64,000 nt of DNA from Hydrogenophaga sp. 2FB (GTDB taxonomy: Bacteria; Pseudomonadota; Gammaproteobacteria; Burkholderiales; Burkholderiaceae_C). The first letter of the stretch is position 1. Every line of letters begins with the position of its first letter. Where the stretch lies: positions 1 through 64,000 of the forward strand of contig NZ_SCML01000001.1 in assembly GCF_005503365.1 (NCBI RefSeq). The letters run 5' to 3'. Below are positions 32,197 to 42,819 of the stretch, piece after piece. The notes under the pieces were generated by a model, which saw only the letters and a program-made list of their open reading frames with translations, did no database searches and was not told the origin of the DNA. Made by a program: the position numbers and the translations under genes.

Positions 32197-33189
32197 ATGC
32201 CTGCCCTGTCCTCCCTGTCGCGCCGCGCCCTGTTGCTCGCACCTGTCGCTGCGGCCCTTCTCACTGCCAGCCCGGCAGTCTTCGCCGCCTACCCCGACAA
32301 GCCGATCACGCTGGTCGTGCCGTTTGCGCCCGGTGGCAGCTCGGACATCATTGCGCGCAGCATCGCGCCCCTCCTGTCCGAGAAGCTCGGCCAGCCCGTG
32401 GTGATCGAAAACGTTGCCGGCGCCGGCGGCATGCTCGGCACGCAGCGCACTGTGCGGGCCACCCCCGATGGCCACACCGTCCTGCTGGGCTCCGGCTCGG
32501 AAATCCTGATCAACAAGCTGATCGACCCCTCCATTTCCTACGACGCCACACGCGATCTCTCGCCCGTGGCCTTCGTCGGCACCGGTCCGATGGTGCTGCT
32601 GGGCAAGCCCGGCCTGGACGCCAGGACCGTGCCCGAGTTGCTGAGCCTGGCGCGCGCCAAGCCGGGCTCGCTCAGCTACGGCTCGGCCGGCAACGGCACG
32701 CCCATGCACGTCTCGGGCGAGTTGCTCAAGATGCGCGCCAACGTGCAAATGACGCACGTCCCCTACCGCGGCGCCGCGCCCGCGCTGACCGACCTGCTGG
32801 GCGGCCAGATCGACCTCGTGGTGTCCACGCTCAGCGCCGCGCAGACCTACATCAAGGCCGGCCGTGTGAAGGCGCTGGCCATCACCGGCGCCGAGCCCTC
32901 CGACCTGGCCCCCGGCATCCCCGCCATGGGCAAGCAGCCGGGCCTGGAAGGCTTTGACCTGAACGTGTGGTTCGGCTTGTTCGTGCCCGCCAAAACCCCG
33001 GCCGACGTCACGCAGAAGCTGCAGGCCGTGGCCCAGCAGGTGCTGGCCGATCCGGCGCTGCGCAAGAAACTGGCCGAGCAAGGCATCAGCGCTTCGGGCG
33101 AGTCGGCCGAGAGCCTGCGCAAGTTCATGGCCACCGAGGTCGAGAAGTACCGCGCCGTGGTCAAGGCCGCCAACATCAAGGCCGAGTGA
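32197..33189 (+). CDS. Tripartite tricarboxylate transporter (Bug) substrate-binding protein
   Basis: A 330-aa periplasmic receptor with signal peptide (SLSRRALLLAPVAAALLTAS, cleaved near VFA-A). Family motifs: ITLVVPFAPGGSSDIIAR, IENVAGAGGMLG, PDGHTVLLG, THVPYRGAAPALTDLLGGQ. ATG 32197 is favoured because GGAG lies ten bases upstream; ATG 32182 would be leader-poor. First gene of an operon with a PF06684 protein, hydrolase and GntR regulator; its ligand is probably the substrate of that pathway. Confidence 0.92.
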   Translation: MPALSSLSRRALLLAPVAAALLTASPAVFAAYPDKPITLVVPFAPGGSSDIIARSIAPLLSEKLGQPVVIENVAGAGGMLGTQRTVRATPDGHTVLLGSGSEILINKLIDPSISYDATRDLSPVAFVGTGPMVLLGKPGLDARTVPELLSLARAKPGSLSYGSAGNGTPMHVSGELLKMRANVQMTHVPYRGAAPALTDLLGGQIDLVVSTLSAAQTYIKAGRVKALAITGAEPSDLAPGIPAMGKQPGLEGFDLNVWFGLFVPAKTPADVTQKLQAVAQQVLADPALRKKLAEQGISASGESAESLRKFMATEVEKYRAVVKAANIKAE

Positions 33190-33250
33190 CGCGCCCCTGT
33201 CCATCGCATCGACCCCATTCCACCATCCCATCGAGATTGACATCCCCACC

Positions 33251-33838
33251 ATGAACGCACGCGTCCGCAAGATCGTCACCTACACCGAAGAAACCCGCAT
33301 CGAAGGCGGCAAGGAGGCCGGCCGGCCACTGCAGTTGTTCGGCGCCGCCGCCGTGCTGGCCAACCCCTGGGCCGGTCGTGGCTTCGTCGAAGACCTGCAG
33401 CCCGAAATCCGCGCCATCGCGCCGGTGCTGGGCCAGTTGCTCACCGACGCCATGCTGCGCATGGCCGGCTCGGGCGACGCCATCGAGGCCTACGGCAAGG
33501 CCGCCGTGGTCGGCACTTCGGGCGAGGTGGAACACGCTTCGGCACTGATCCACACGCTGCACTTCGGCAACTTCTACCGCAAGGCCGTCGGGGCCAAGAG
33601 CTACCTGAGCTTCACCAACGTGCGTGGCGGCCCCAACTGCTCGATCGCGATCCCGATGATGCACAAAGACGACGAGGGCATGCGCTCGCACTACCTGACG
33701 CTGCAGTTCGCCATCAACGACGCGCCGGCACCGGACGAAATCGTGGTGGCCTTGGGCGCGTCCATCGGTGGGCGTCCGCACCACCGCATCGGCGACCGTT
33801 ACCAGGACTTGAAGGAACTCGGCAGCAATGACGCTTGA
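33251..33838 (+). CDS. PF06684 (amino acid synthesis family, DUF1185) protein
   Basis: A 195-aa cytosolic protein of the family annotated 'amino acid synthesis', in truth of unknown function. Recognised by the opening RKIVTYTEETRIEGGKEAG, by NPWAGRG and by SIAIPMMHKDD and GGRPHHRIGDRYQDLKELG. In Burkholderiales such proteins commonly sit beside Bug receptors and hydrolases, hinting at a catabolic enzyme role. Its last 11 bp overlap the hydrolase start, a coupled pair. Confidence 0.85.
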   Translation: MNARVRKIVTYTEETRIEGGKEAGRPLQLFGAAAVLANPWAGRGFVEDLQPEIRAIAPVLGQLLTDAMLRMAGSGDAIEAYGKAAVVGTSGEVEHASALIHTLHFGNFYRKAVGAKSYLSFTNVRGGPNCSIAIPMMHKDDEGMRSHYLTLQFAINDAPAPDEIVVALGASIGGRPHHRIGDRYQDLKELGSNDA

Positions 33839-34655
33839 AGTCGCCCCAGCCATCGCCACCGTGCGCGGCTTGACGCCCGACGGCACCGCCTATGCCGACA
33901 CCGGCGCGGGCGATGCCGTGGTGCTGATCCACGGCGTGGGCATGCAGCAAGGCGTGTGGGCGCCGCAGGTGGCGCACCTCGCTCGCACGCACCGCGTGGT
34001 GGTGTATGACATGCTCGGCCACGGCGCGAGCCTCGCGGCCGAGCACGCGCTGGTGCTGAGCGACTACGCGGACCAGTTGCAACGCCTGCTCGATCACCTG
34101 GGCATCGCGCAGGCCAGCATCGCGGGGCATTCGATGGGCGCGCTGGTGGCGCTCGAGTTCGCACTCACGCGGCCGGCTCGCACGCGCCGCGTGGCGGCGC
34201 TCAACGCCGTCTACCGCCGCACGCCCGAGCAGCGCGCCGCCGTCATGGCCCGCGCGCGGATGCTGCGGCAAGCCGGCGCTCCGGCCTCCGTGGGGCCCAC
34301 CCTCGAGCGCTGGTTCGGCAACCCGGTGCCACCGACGCTGCAGGCCGCCGCGCGGGAGGTGGGCAGCTACCTGGCCCAGGTGCAGCTGCAGGGCTATGCA
34401 CAAGCCTATGCGGTGTTCGCCAGCGCCGATGAGGTTCACGCCGCACGCCTGGGCCAACTGCGCATGCCGGCGCTGTTCGCAACGGGTGAGTTCGACGCCA
34501 ACTCCAGCCCGCAGATGACGCGTGCCATGGCGGCCGAAGTGCCTGGCGCCGTGGCCGACGTGCTGCCCGGCGCGCGCCACATGATGACCGTGACCGACGC
34601 CGACGCGGTCAACGCCCACCTCGACCACTGGCTGCAGATGCCGGTGGCGCGCTGA
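33828..34655 (+). CDS. Alpha/beta hydrolase
   Basis: A 275-aa cytosolic hydrolase. Visible features: oxyanion segment VLIHGVGMQQGVW, nucleophile elbow GHSMG with Ser near 102, acid Asp in FATGEFDANSSP, and His in GARHMMTV. This is the MhpC-like/enol-lactonase-like type that opens lactones or cleaves C-C bonds in ring-fission pathways. Overlaps the PF06684 gene, so they probably act on the same substrate. Confidence 0.88.
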   Translation: MTLEVAPAIATVRGLTPDGTAYADTGAGDAVVLIHGVGMQQGVWAPQVAHLARTHRVVVYDMLGHGASLAAEHALVLSDYADQLQRLLDHLGIAQASIAGHSMGALVALEFALTRPARTRRVAALNAVYRRTPEQRAAVMARARMLRQAGAPASVGPTLERWFGNPVPPTLQAAAREVGSYLAQVQLQGYAQAYAVFASADEVHAARLGQLRMPALFATGEFDANSSPQMTRAMAAEVPGAVADVLPGARHMMTVTDADAVNAHLDHWLQMPVAR

Positions 34656-34703
34656 GCACCGACCACCCCTGGCGGGCCCGCGGGCAGGACGTGAAATACT
34701 TGT

Positions 34704-34731
34704 GCCTCGGCAATCTCACCTGAGGCATTTT
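34704..34731 (+). promoter_or_regulatory. Hairpin hiding the ribosome site of the GntR gene
   Basis: GCCTC (34704-34708) pairs with GAGGC (34722-34726), extended by GG/CC, followed by ATTTT and then ATG 34733. The only ribosome-site candidate (GAGG) lies in the 3' arm. It may be a terminator-like attenuator or a translation brake. Confidence 0.45.
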
Positions 34732-34732
34732 C

Positions 34733-35416
34733 ATGATCACGTCCCCCGCCGGCTCTCTGAGAGTCGACCGCAGCGCCAAGACCCTGCGCGAGCTGGCGCT
34801 CGAAAACATGCGGGATGCCATCTGGAGCGGCCACTTCAAGCCGGGCGAACGGCTGGTGGAACGCCAACTGTGCGAGCAGCTCGGCGTCAGCCGTTCCATC
34901 GTGCGCGAAGTGCTGCGGCATCTGGAAACCGAAGGTCTGGTCGAGACCGAATCGCACCAGGGCCCCGTGGTCGCCAGCCTCACGGCCGACCAGGCCGCGC
35001 AAATCTATGAGATCCGCGCGCTGCTCGAAGGCCAGGCCGCGCGCCGTTGCGCCAGCCGGGCCACGCCGACGGCCATCGACGAACTGGTCGCGCTCAACGA
35101 GAACACGCAACGGGCGTTTCGCCAGAGCGACTTCCACGCGGTGCGCGAACGCACCGGCGCGTTCTACGAAGCGCTGTTCCGCCAGGCCGGCATGGACATG
35201 GCCTGGCAGGTGGTGCAGTCGCTCAACGCACGCATCAACCGGCTGCGCGCCATGACCATCAGTTCGAGCGGCCGGCAAGACGAAGCCGCCGCCGAGATGG
35301 CCCGCATCATCGACGCGCTCAAGCAGCACGACCCCGACGCCGCGCAAAACGCCTCGGAAGAACACGTGCGCCGCGTCGCGCAAATTGCCGCCGAGCGGCT
35401 GCGCGAAGCGGGCTGA
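34733..35416 (+). CDS. GntR-family regulator (FCD type) of the unknown operon
   Basis: A 227-aa regulator: winged HTH about 20-85 (FKPGERLVERQLCEQLGVSR, then VREVLRHLETEGLVE), FCD domain with QAGMDMAWQVVQSLNARINR. It ends the 32197-35416 unit. The GC-rich palindrome with TGGTATACCA upstream of the first gene is its probable operator. Effector unknown. Confidence 0.9.
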   Translation: MITSPAGSLRVDRSAKTLRELALENMRDAIWSGHFKPGERLVERQLCEQLGVSRSIVREVLRHLETEGLVETESHQGPVVASLTADQAAQIYEIRALLEGQAARRCASRATPTAIDELVALNENTQRAFRQSDFHAVRERTGAFYEALFRQAGMDMAWQVVQSLNARINRLRAMTISSSGRQDEAAAEMARIIDALKQHDPDAAQNASEEHVRRVAQIAAERLREAG

Positions 35417-36097
35417 GCGCAGCCAGCGGGTTGCAGCAGCGCCCCGCGCCCCCTTCCTTGCCGCCTCTTTGGGCCGCGTGGGCAAAACACATCAATTGCC
35501 TGCCCCCTGCACCAGCGCGCTCAGATCCCGTATTGCCTATTTCCCAGCGGAAATCGCCATGCAAGGTCTTAACGGTGGCCACCACAAATTAATGAAGCGT
35601 GGGCCTTTGGACCTATATTTCGCCAAAAAGGCAAATCAAATCAATCGGTCAGAATTCAATGACGGCTCCGGCCATTGATCCGCGACAAACCGCACGCCCA
35701 GCGGTTTAAAGCAAGTTAATAGATGAAAAAGAGACGTGTATTTCCTTTATTCTGAAAATAACGAGTCGATAGTATTTGCAGGCGAGGACTCTGATCTTTT
35801 GATACGTCACACACGAGAAATTCCAGTCAAAACAGGGCAGGCGTTCGATGTAGGGAAACCATGATTCGCTGCGCAGGGATGGCATAACAGCGAACGATCC
35901 AGTTAATAGACAGGATAGAAATGGGCGTTGGATTGCAGAAACGACGCAATGACCAGGGTGGTTGCGTTGGACCCGCAAATACAACGAGATCTAATCAACA
36001 GGGAGAATGAATACGTTATGGCCCCAACAACCATTTTAAATTCATTCCAAAGTTCTCAGTTTGTTTTCCGTCTGTTCAATTCACCAAGGAGTTCATC
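35417..36097. other. Long leader region before the Tad locus, no gene supported
   Basis: About 680 bp, A/T-richer than its neighbours from 35560 to 36090. Frames on both strands lack coding character (for example the minus-strand frame 35706-35984, rich in Ser and Cys without start signal). A sigma-54-like element at 35922-35936 is the only site suggested. It probably carries the tad promoter and its control. Confidence 0.5.
35922..35936 (+). promoter_or_regulatory. Candidate sigma-54 promoter for the Tad locus
   Basis: TGGGCGttggaTTGC has the GG and GC doublets at the required 10-bp gap, i.e. -24/-12 positions, matching TGG and TTGC but not the CAC part. It lies about 160 bp before flp. Confidence 0.3.
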
Positions 36098-36292
36098 ATG
36101 AAAGCACGCATCACCCAATTCCTGCGCGACGAAGAAGGCGCCACGGCGATCGAATACGGGATCATCGCCGGCCTGATGGCGGTCATCCTGGTGGCCGTTT
36201 TCAACGGAGAAACCGGCAGCGTCAAGAGCACGCTGACGGAGATCTTTGCCCACGTGAAGACCGTGGCCACCACCGGCGCAGTCGCTGAGTAA
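36098..36292 (+). CDS. flp: Flp-type class IVb pilin
   Basis: A 64-aa prepilin: short leader then the Flp motif, EEGATAIEYGIIAGLMAVIL, with the Glu-Tyr pair. Cleavage by TadV-type peptidase after the Gly of EEG, giving a mature pilin of about 50 residues. AAGGAG upstream. First gene of the tad operon; it polymerises into the Flp pilus used for surface attachment. Confidence 0.93.
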   Translation: MKARITQFLRDEEGATAIEYGIIAGLMAVILVAVFNGETGSVKSTLTEIFAHVKTVATTGAVAE

Positions 36293-36324
36293 GCGCCGCC
36301 CATGTCCGGCCCGAATTGCCCGCC

Positions 36325-36807
36325 ATGAAGCTTGTGTTGCTGCTCTGGTTGCTGATCGCCATCGCTCAGGATGGCCTTCAGCGCCGGGTGCGCAATTCGC
36401 TCGTGCTCGCGGGCATCGTGCTGGCCATGGCCGCCGTGGCCCTCGACCTGCAACCCTTCGGATTGGGTTGGCCGCAGGCGTTGCTCGGTGGTGCGGCAGC
36501 CTTTGCGGCATTGCTTTGTTTTCATGCCCTCGGCCTCATGGGCGCGGGCGACGTGAAATTCGCGGGTGCTCTGGGCCTGTGGCTGGGTCTGGGGCCGTTG
36601 CTGCCGATCTGGGTGGCCGCCAGCCTGCTGGCCGGCCTGCACGGCCTGCTCTGGCTCGCCCTGCACCGCTGGCCGCTGGCCCCGCGCCTGGCGCTGGCGC
36701 TCGCGGGACGGCCACGCAGCGACGGAACGGTGTCCCGCCCCATTCCCCTGGCCGCTTACCTCGCGGTGTCCACCATCGGCTTCATGGCCTTGGGCCGCGG
36801 AGGCTGA
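36325..36807 (+). CDS. cpaA: Prepilin peptidase (TadV/CpaA)
   Basis: A 160-aa aspartic membrane protease of the A24 type that trims Flp and pseudopilins. The two catalytic Asp are in AIAQDGLQRRVRN (about 15) and MGAGDVKFAGALGLW (about 75), with hydrophobic helices around. ATG 36325 is preferred to TTG 36316. It follows flp by 32 bases. Confidence 0.9.
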   Translation: MKLVLLLWLLIAIAQDGLQRRVRNSLVLAGIVLAMAAVALDLQPFGLGWPQALLGGAAAFAALLCFHALGLMGAGDVKFAGALGLWLGLGPLLPIWVAASLLAGLHGLLWLALHRWPLAPRLALALAGRPRSDGTVSRPIPLAAYLAVSTIGFMALGRGG

Positions 36808-36852
36808 GCACCCGCCACCGCGACACCGATTCACCCCCCACACCACAACACC

Positions 36853-37833
36853 ATGATCCGATTCTCCAAAATCATCGCCGTCGTCCTGGTGTTGCTGGCC
36901 TTCCTGTTGAGCGGCTATGCCTGGATGCTCAGCCGCAAGCCCGCTGCGCCCGTGGCCCCACCGCCACCGGTGGCCAAGGTCGCCGCGCCCGAAGCCACCT
37001 TCCCCGTGGTGGTCACCACCAAGGCACTGCCCGCGGGCCAGGCGATTGACGCCTCCGCACTGCGGGTGGCGCAGCTCACCATCAACCCCGGCGGCGCGTT
37101 CATGAGCGTGTCCGAGGTGGTGGGCCGCGTGCCGGTGTTCGACCTCGGGACCGGTTCGCCGCTGCTGGAAAATCAGCTCGTCTCGGGCCTGTCCATGCGT
37201 CTGGAAGCGGGCCAGCGCGCCGTGGCCGTGAAGGTCGACGAGGTCATGGGCGTGGGCAACAGCGTGCGCCCGGGCGATTTCGTCGACGTGTTCTTCGCGC
37301 TCAAGGCCGATGGCAAGGACGTGGACCACAGCCAGTCCCGCCTGCTGCTGGCGCGCCAGCGCGTGCTGGCCTTTGGCGCCGCCTCGGTCGACGGCATGCC
37401 GGCCAACGGCGAAGGCCGCGCCCAACAGAAACCACAAGGCGCGGCCCACCAGGCCGCACGCACCGCCGTGCTGGCCATTGCGGTGGAAGACGTGAACCGG
37501 CTGGCGCTGGGCGACGCCCATGGCCGTCTGCTGCTGGCGCTGCGCCACCCGAACGACACCGCCGCGCCGGACCCGACGCTCTTCGCCGAACTGCAGACCG
37601 CCCTGCAGCCGAAGACGGGCAAGCACGGCGCCGCCCTGCTCAGCGGCGTGGACCGTGCGGTGGCCGGCCTCACCACCGAAACCCTCGCCGCTGGCGGCAG
37701 CGCGACCCGCGCACGCGGGTCGTCGGTTGCCCCAACGGTGGGCGCCGCTCGCCCGGTGCGCACCGCCGTGGCGGCCGCGGGCCATGAGGTCGAGATCATC
37801 CGCGGCGAGCGCCGCGACACCGTGCGCTATTGA
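36853..37833 (+). CDS. cpaB: Flp pilus assembly protein CpaB (RcpC)
   Basis: A 326-aa protein with an N-terminal anchor (KIIAVVLVLLAFLLSGYAWM) and an SAF-like domain (about 55-120, PVVVTTKALPAGQAIDASAL), then the RcpC/CpaB domain with AVAVKVDEVMGVGNSVRPGDFVDVFF. It sits in the periplasm, linked to the secretin channel. The C-terminal about 50 residues are Ala/Arg-rich and disordered. Confidence 0.9.
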   Translation: MIRFSKIIAVVLVLLAFLLSGYAWMLSRKPAAPVAPPPPVAKVAAPEATFPVVVTTKALPAGQAIDASALRVAQLTINPGGAFMSVSEVVGRVPVFDLGTGSPLLENQLVSGLSMRLEAGQRAVAVKVDEVMGVGNSVRPGDFVDVFFALKADGKDVDHSQSRLLLARQRVLAFGAASVDGMPANGEGRAQQKPQGAAHQAARTAVLAIAVEDVNRLALGDAHGRLLLALRHPNDTAAPDPTLFAELQTALQPKTGKHGAALLSGVDRAVAGLTTETLAAGGSATRARGSSVAPTVGAARPVRTAVAAAGHEVEIIRGERRDTVRY

Positions 37834-37865
37834 GCCCACGCGCCCCAACCCACCAGGTGCACCGC

Positions 37866-39215
37866 ATGTTCAATCCGCCCACCCCGCGTCGTTTCTCCAG
37901 CCCCTCGCTGCTGGTCGGCTGGCTGATCGCCAGCACCTGCGCCGGCGCGTCCGCACAGACCAGTGCCCCCGCACCCGCGGCGGCCAGGCAGCTCGTGCTG
38001 GCGGTCGGCACGCAACAGGAACTGGTGATCGACAAGGGCGTGGACCGCATCGCCATCGCCAACGAACAGGTCGCCTCGGTCATGGTCACGCGCAAGACCC
38101 CTGGCGCCGGGAGCACACCGGCCGCCCGGCTGCTGATCACCGCCAAGGCACCCGGCAGCACCTCCGTTCTGGTGTGGGAGCGCGGCAGCGACGTGGCCAC
38201 CACCTACACCGTCGACGTGCAGCGCAACACGGCGGTGCTGCAAGGCAATTTCCCGTCCGCCAGCGAGCACCAGGCCGCACGCGACGCCGCGCTGGCCACC
38301 CAGCCGGACAAGGTGCCGCTGACCGATCGCTCCGCGCTGAGCGTGAAGAGCCACAGCGTGCAGGTGGAAGTGAAGATCGTGGAATTCAACAAGCGCGTGC
38401 TCAAGCAGGCCGGGCTGAACCTCTTCAGCACCGGGCCCAACCGCAACGGTTTCAGCTTCGGCGTGTTCTCACCCAGCTCGCTGCGCACGGCCAGCTTCGG
38501 CCGCGACGGCTTGATCACCACCGAAACCACCTCGCCCCTGGCGCAGGCTTTCGGTCTGCTGGCGAGTTTCGGCAGGGCCAACATCGCCCTGCACCTGGGC
38601 CTGCTCGAAGGCAACGGCCTGGCCCGCGTGCTGGCCGAGCCCACGCTGGTCGCGCTCTCGGGGCAGAGCGCCAACTTCCTCTCCGGCGGCGAGATCCCGG
38701 TGCCGATCGCGCAGGGCCTGGGCACCACCAGCATCGAATACAAGCCCTTCGGCATCGGCCTCACCGTCTCGCCCACCGTGCTGTCCAACCAGCGCATCGT
38801 GCTCAAGGTCGCGCCCGAAGCGAGCGAGCTGGACTACGCCAACGCGGTCACGCTCAGCGGCGTCGCGGTGCCGGCGATTTCCACGCGCCGGGCCGACACC
38901 ACGGTCGAACTTGGCGATGGCGAGAGCTTCGTCATCGGTGGCCTGGTGAGCCGCACCACCACCTCCAGCGTGGACAAGGTGCCCGGCCTGGGCGACATAC
39001 CGGTGCTGGGCACGGTGTTCAAGCGGCAGGACTTCCAGCAGAACGAGCGCGAACTCGTGATCGTGGTCACGCCGCACCTCGTCAAGCCCTTCGCCCAGGG
39101 CACGTCCATGGACAAGGCGCTGCCGGGCCACACCGAACAACGCGACCCGGCCGTCTGGCGCAGCTTCATGGTCGGCAGCGGGGCCGACGAAGCCCTGCCC
39201 GGCTTCTCCCGTTGA
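37866..39215 (+). CDS. cpaC: Tad secretin CpaC (RcpA)
   Basis: A 449-aa outer-membrane channel protein. Signal peptide near 1-35 (SLLVGWLIASTCAGASAQ), an N-terminal pilus-assembly domain (LAVGTQQELVIDKGVDRIAI), a BON-like middle, and the secretin domain (about 190-420) with the family end VPGLGDIPVLGTVF and ELVIVVTPHLVKPF. ATG 37866 is chosen for AGGTG upstream and signal peptide. The Flp pilus exits through it. Confidence 0.93.
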   Translation: MFNPPTPRRFSSPSLLVGWLIASTCAGASAQTSAPAPAAARQLVLAVGTQQELVIDKGVDRIAIANEQVASVMVTRKTPGAGSTPAARLLITAKAPGSTSVLVWERGSDVATTYTVDVQRNTAVLQGNFPSASEHQAARDAALATQPDKVPLTDRSALSVKSHSVQVEVKIVEFNKRVLKQAGLNLFSTGPNRNGFSFGVFSPSSLRTASFGRDGLITTETTSPLAQAFGLLASFGRANIALHLGLLEGNGLARVLAEPTLVALSGQSANFLSGGEIPVPIAQGLGTTSIEYKPFGIGLTVSPTVLSNQRIVLKVAPEASELDYANAVTLSGVAVPAISTRRADTTVELGDGESFVIGGLVSRTTTSSVDKVPGLGDIPVLGTVFKRQDFQQNERELVIVVTPHLVKPFAQGTSMDKALPGHTEQRDPAVWRSFMVGSGADEALPGFSR

Positions 39216-39232
39216 ACCCGGGACCCACCGCC

Positions 39233-40525
39233 ATGACCAGCATGCCCACCCCCCTTCAAGCGACCGTCCAGGGTCACGGCGTCTACCTGTTCGCCTCGGA
39301 CAGCGGCGAACACGCGGGGTGGCTGAACGCGGCACTGGGTCAGCTCGGCCAGGTGACGACGGTCGCGCTCGACGAGCGCGCCCTGAACGAACACATCCAG
39401 GCCACGGCTCCACGCTCGGTGTTTCTCGACTTCTCGGGCACGCAGGCGCTGCACAGCACCCGCCTGGCCACCAGCCTGCGGCGCGACTGGCCCGAGCTGC
39501 TGCTGATCGGCACGGGCCACGCCAACGAGGCCAACACCACCCTCTCCGCTCTGCGCGCGGGTGTGGACGATTTCCTCGACCTCGACGGCCCGACCAGCGA
39601 AGCCCTGCCGGTGTTGCAGGACCTGATGGCGCGCCGCCAGGGTCAGCGCGCGTCGCCGCAGACCAAGGGCTGCACGGTCGCCTTGCTCGGCGCGCGCGCC
39701 GGCCTGGGCGTGAGCACGCTGGCCTGCAACCTCACCGCGCTGCTGCAGGCGCAACGCACGGCCGCGCAGGTCCGCACGCCCGGGCGCGCAGCGCACCGCC
39801 AGGGCGTGGCCCTGCTGGACCTGGGCCTGCCCGCGCGCGACAACCTGCTCTACCTCGGCCTCAAGAGCGAATTCAGCTTCGTCGACGGCGTGCAGAACCT
39901 CCACCGGCTGGACACCACGCTGCTGCAGACCGCGCTGGCCCAGCACGACTGCGGCGCGGCGGTGCTGCCCCTGCCCGCCAACCTGGCGCAGATCCGCGAG
40001 ATCTCGCACGTCGAGTCGGTGTCGCTGATCCAGCGCCTGACCGAATTCTTCGACGTGCAGGTCGCCGACCTCGGCGGTTTCAGCTCGGTCGATTTCGTGG
40101 CCCATGTCGCGCGCGGCGCCGACAAGATCTGGGTGGTGTGCGACCAGAGCATCGGCGGCATCGTCTCCACCGCGGCGCTGCTGCACGAGTTGCGCGACCA
40201 CGACGTGAACTTGCAGCAGGTCTCTCTGGTGGTCAACAAGTTCGAACCGTTCGTGAACCTGACCGCGCTGGACATCGCCAACCAGCTCGGCCTGCCGCTG
40301 GCGCATGTGCTGCCCGCGCGCGCCAGCGCGCTGCTGGCGGCTTCGTGCCAGGGCCAGTTGCTCGCGCGCACGGCCGCCAAAGACCCGTACGTGACCGCGG
40401 TGGGCCAGATGGCGCGCAGCCTGATGCCGCTGATCGACGGCAGTGTGCCGCCCGATGGCGCGGACTTCCCCAACAGAACACCGCGCATGGCGCAAATGCT
40501 CAACAAGTGGATTCATCGGAGATAA
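39233..40525 (+). CDS. cpaE: Pilus assembly ATPase-like protein CpaE (TadZ)
   Basis: A 430-aa cytosolic MinD/ParA-like protein that localises the Tad machine. N-terminal receiver-like domain (about 10-125) lacks a clear phospho-Asp set. The P-loop is degenerate (LLGARAGLGVSTLACNL, no Lys), as known for TadZ. Later motifs VVCDQSIGGIVS and VSLVVNKFE match the ParA-like fold. ATG 39233 by position after CpaC. Confidence 0.9.
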   Translation: MTSMPTPLQATVQGHGVYLFASDSGEHAGWLNAALGQLGQVTTVALDERALNEHIQATAPRSVFLDFSGTQALHSTRLATSLRRDWPELLLIGTGHANEANTTLSALRAGVDDFLDLDGPTSEALPVLQDLMARRQGQRASPQTKGCTVALLGARAGLGVSTLACNLTALLQAQRTAAQVRTPGRAAHRQGVALLDLGLPARDNLLYLGLKSEFSFVDGVQNLHRLDTTLLQTALAQHDCGAAVLPLPANLAQIREISHVESVSLIQRLTEFFDVQVADLGGFSSVDFVAHVARGADKIWVVCDQSIGGIVSTAALLHELRDHDVNLQQVSLVVNKFEPFVNLTALDIANQLGLPLAHVLPARASALLAASCQGQLLARTAAKDPYVTAVGQMARSLMPLIDGSVPPDGADFPNRTPRMAQMLNKWIHRR

Positions 40526-40531
40526 CGCACC

Positions 40532-41843
<1,312 letters not shown>

Positions 41844-41851
<8 letters not shown>

Positions 41852-42806
41852 AGCCGCCTTCATCGCCCTGGCCGTGGCGCTGGTGCTCGGCGCGGGCGGC
41901 ATCCTGCTGTGGGACGGCACGGTGCGCCGCCAGCGGCGCCAGACGGCGCAGCGCCACCTGGCCGGCAAGATCGACGAAAAGATCGACCCCGCGGCCGCCA
42001 GCCCCATGCCGCACAACACCTTGCGCTTTCGTGCCCCCGCGCCGTTCGTGCCCCCTGCTCCGTCGACCGCCGCGCGCAAGCCGGCCGTGCGCCTGCCCGG
42101 CTGGCTGCTGGGCGCCTTGACGCCCGGCGCCCTGTTCGCTGGCGCGGCCGCCATCGTCTTGTCGGTGGGCCTGACCGCCCTGTTCTCGGGCCTTGTGAGC
42201 GCGCTGGGCCTGCTGGTGGTGATGCTGATCGGCGGCGTATTTTTCATCTGGCTGCGGATGCAGCGCATGCGGCGCCAGATCATCCGCCAGTTGCCCGGCT
42301 TTCTCGACGTGATCGTGCGCCTGATCGTGATGGGCCACTCCACCCACGCCGCGTTCCAGACCGCCGTGGCCGGCACCAAGCAGCCTTTGCGCAGCCACAT
42401 GGACAACACCATGGGCCTGGTCAAGGCCGGCGTGGACATCGACCAGGCCTTGCTGCAAGTCGCGCGCAAGGCACACATCGAAGAGTTCTACCTGCTCGCC
42501 TCCATCCTGGGCCTGGGCGTGCGCTACGGCGGGCGCTCCGACCTGCTGCTCGAGCGCGTGGCGCACTTCATGCGCGACCACGAGGAAGCCGAACAGGAGC
42601 TGGTGGCGATGTCGGCCGAGACGCGGCTCTCGGCCTGGATCCTGGGCCTGCTGCCCCTCGTGATCGGCGGCACCATCGTCACCACCAACGGCGACTATTT
42701 CGCCCACATGTGGACCGATGCCGCCGGCCGCATGCTGGTGTTTGGCGCGCTCGGCCTGCAGGCCTTCGGTGGCCTGCTGCTGTACCGGCTGGCCCGGTTG
42801 TCCTGA
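41844..42806 (+). CDS. tadB: Tad inner-membrane platform protein TadB
   Basis: A 320-aa protein with an N-terminal helix, a Pro/Ala-rich cytosolic linker, two central helices (about 95-135), a T2SSF domain (about 150-280) with IRQLPGFLDVIVRLIVMGHS, and C-terminal helices. Forms the platform with TadC on which TadA acts. ATG 41844 overlaps tadA. Confidence 0.92.
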
Positions 42807-42819
42807 TCGGGAGACCACC

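Noticed and set aside
35706-35984. 92-codon minus-strand frame in the leader of the Tad locus
   Set aside because: A/T-rich, Ser/Cys-heavy, weak start and no conservation hint; more likely leader DNA.
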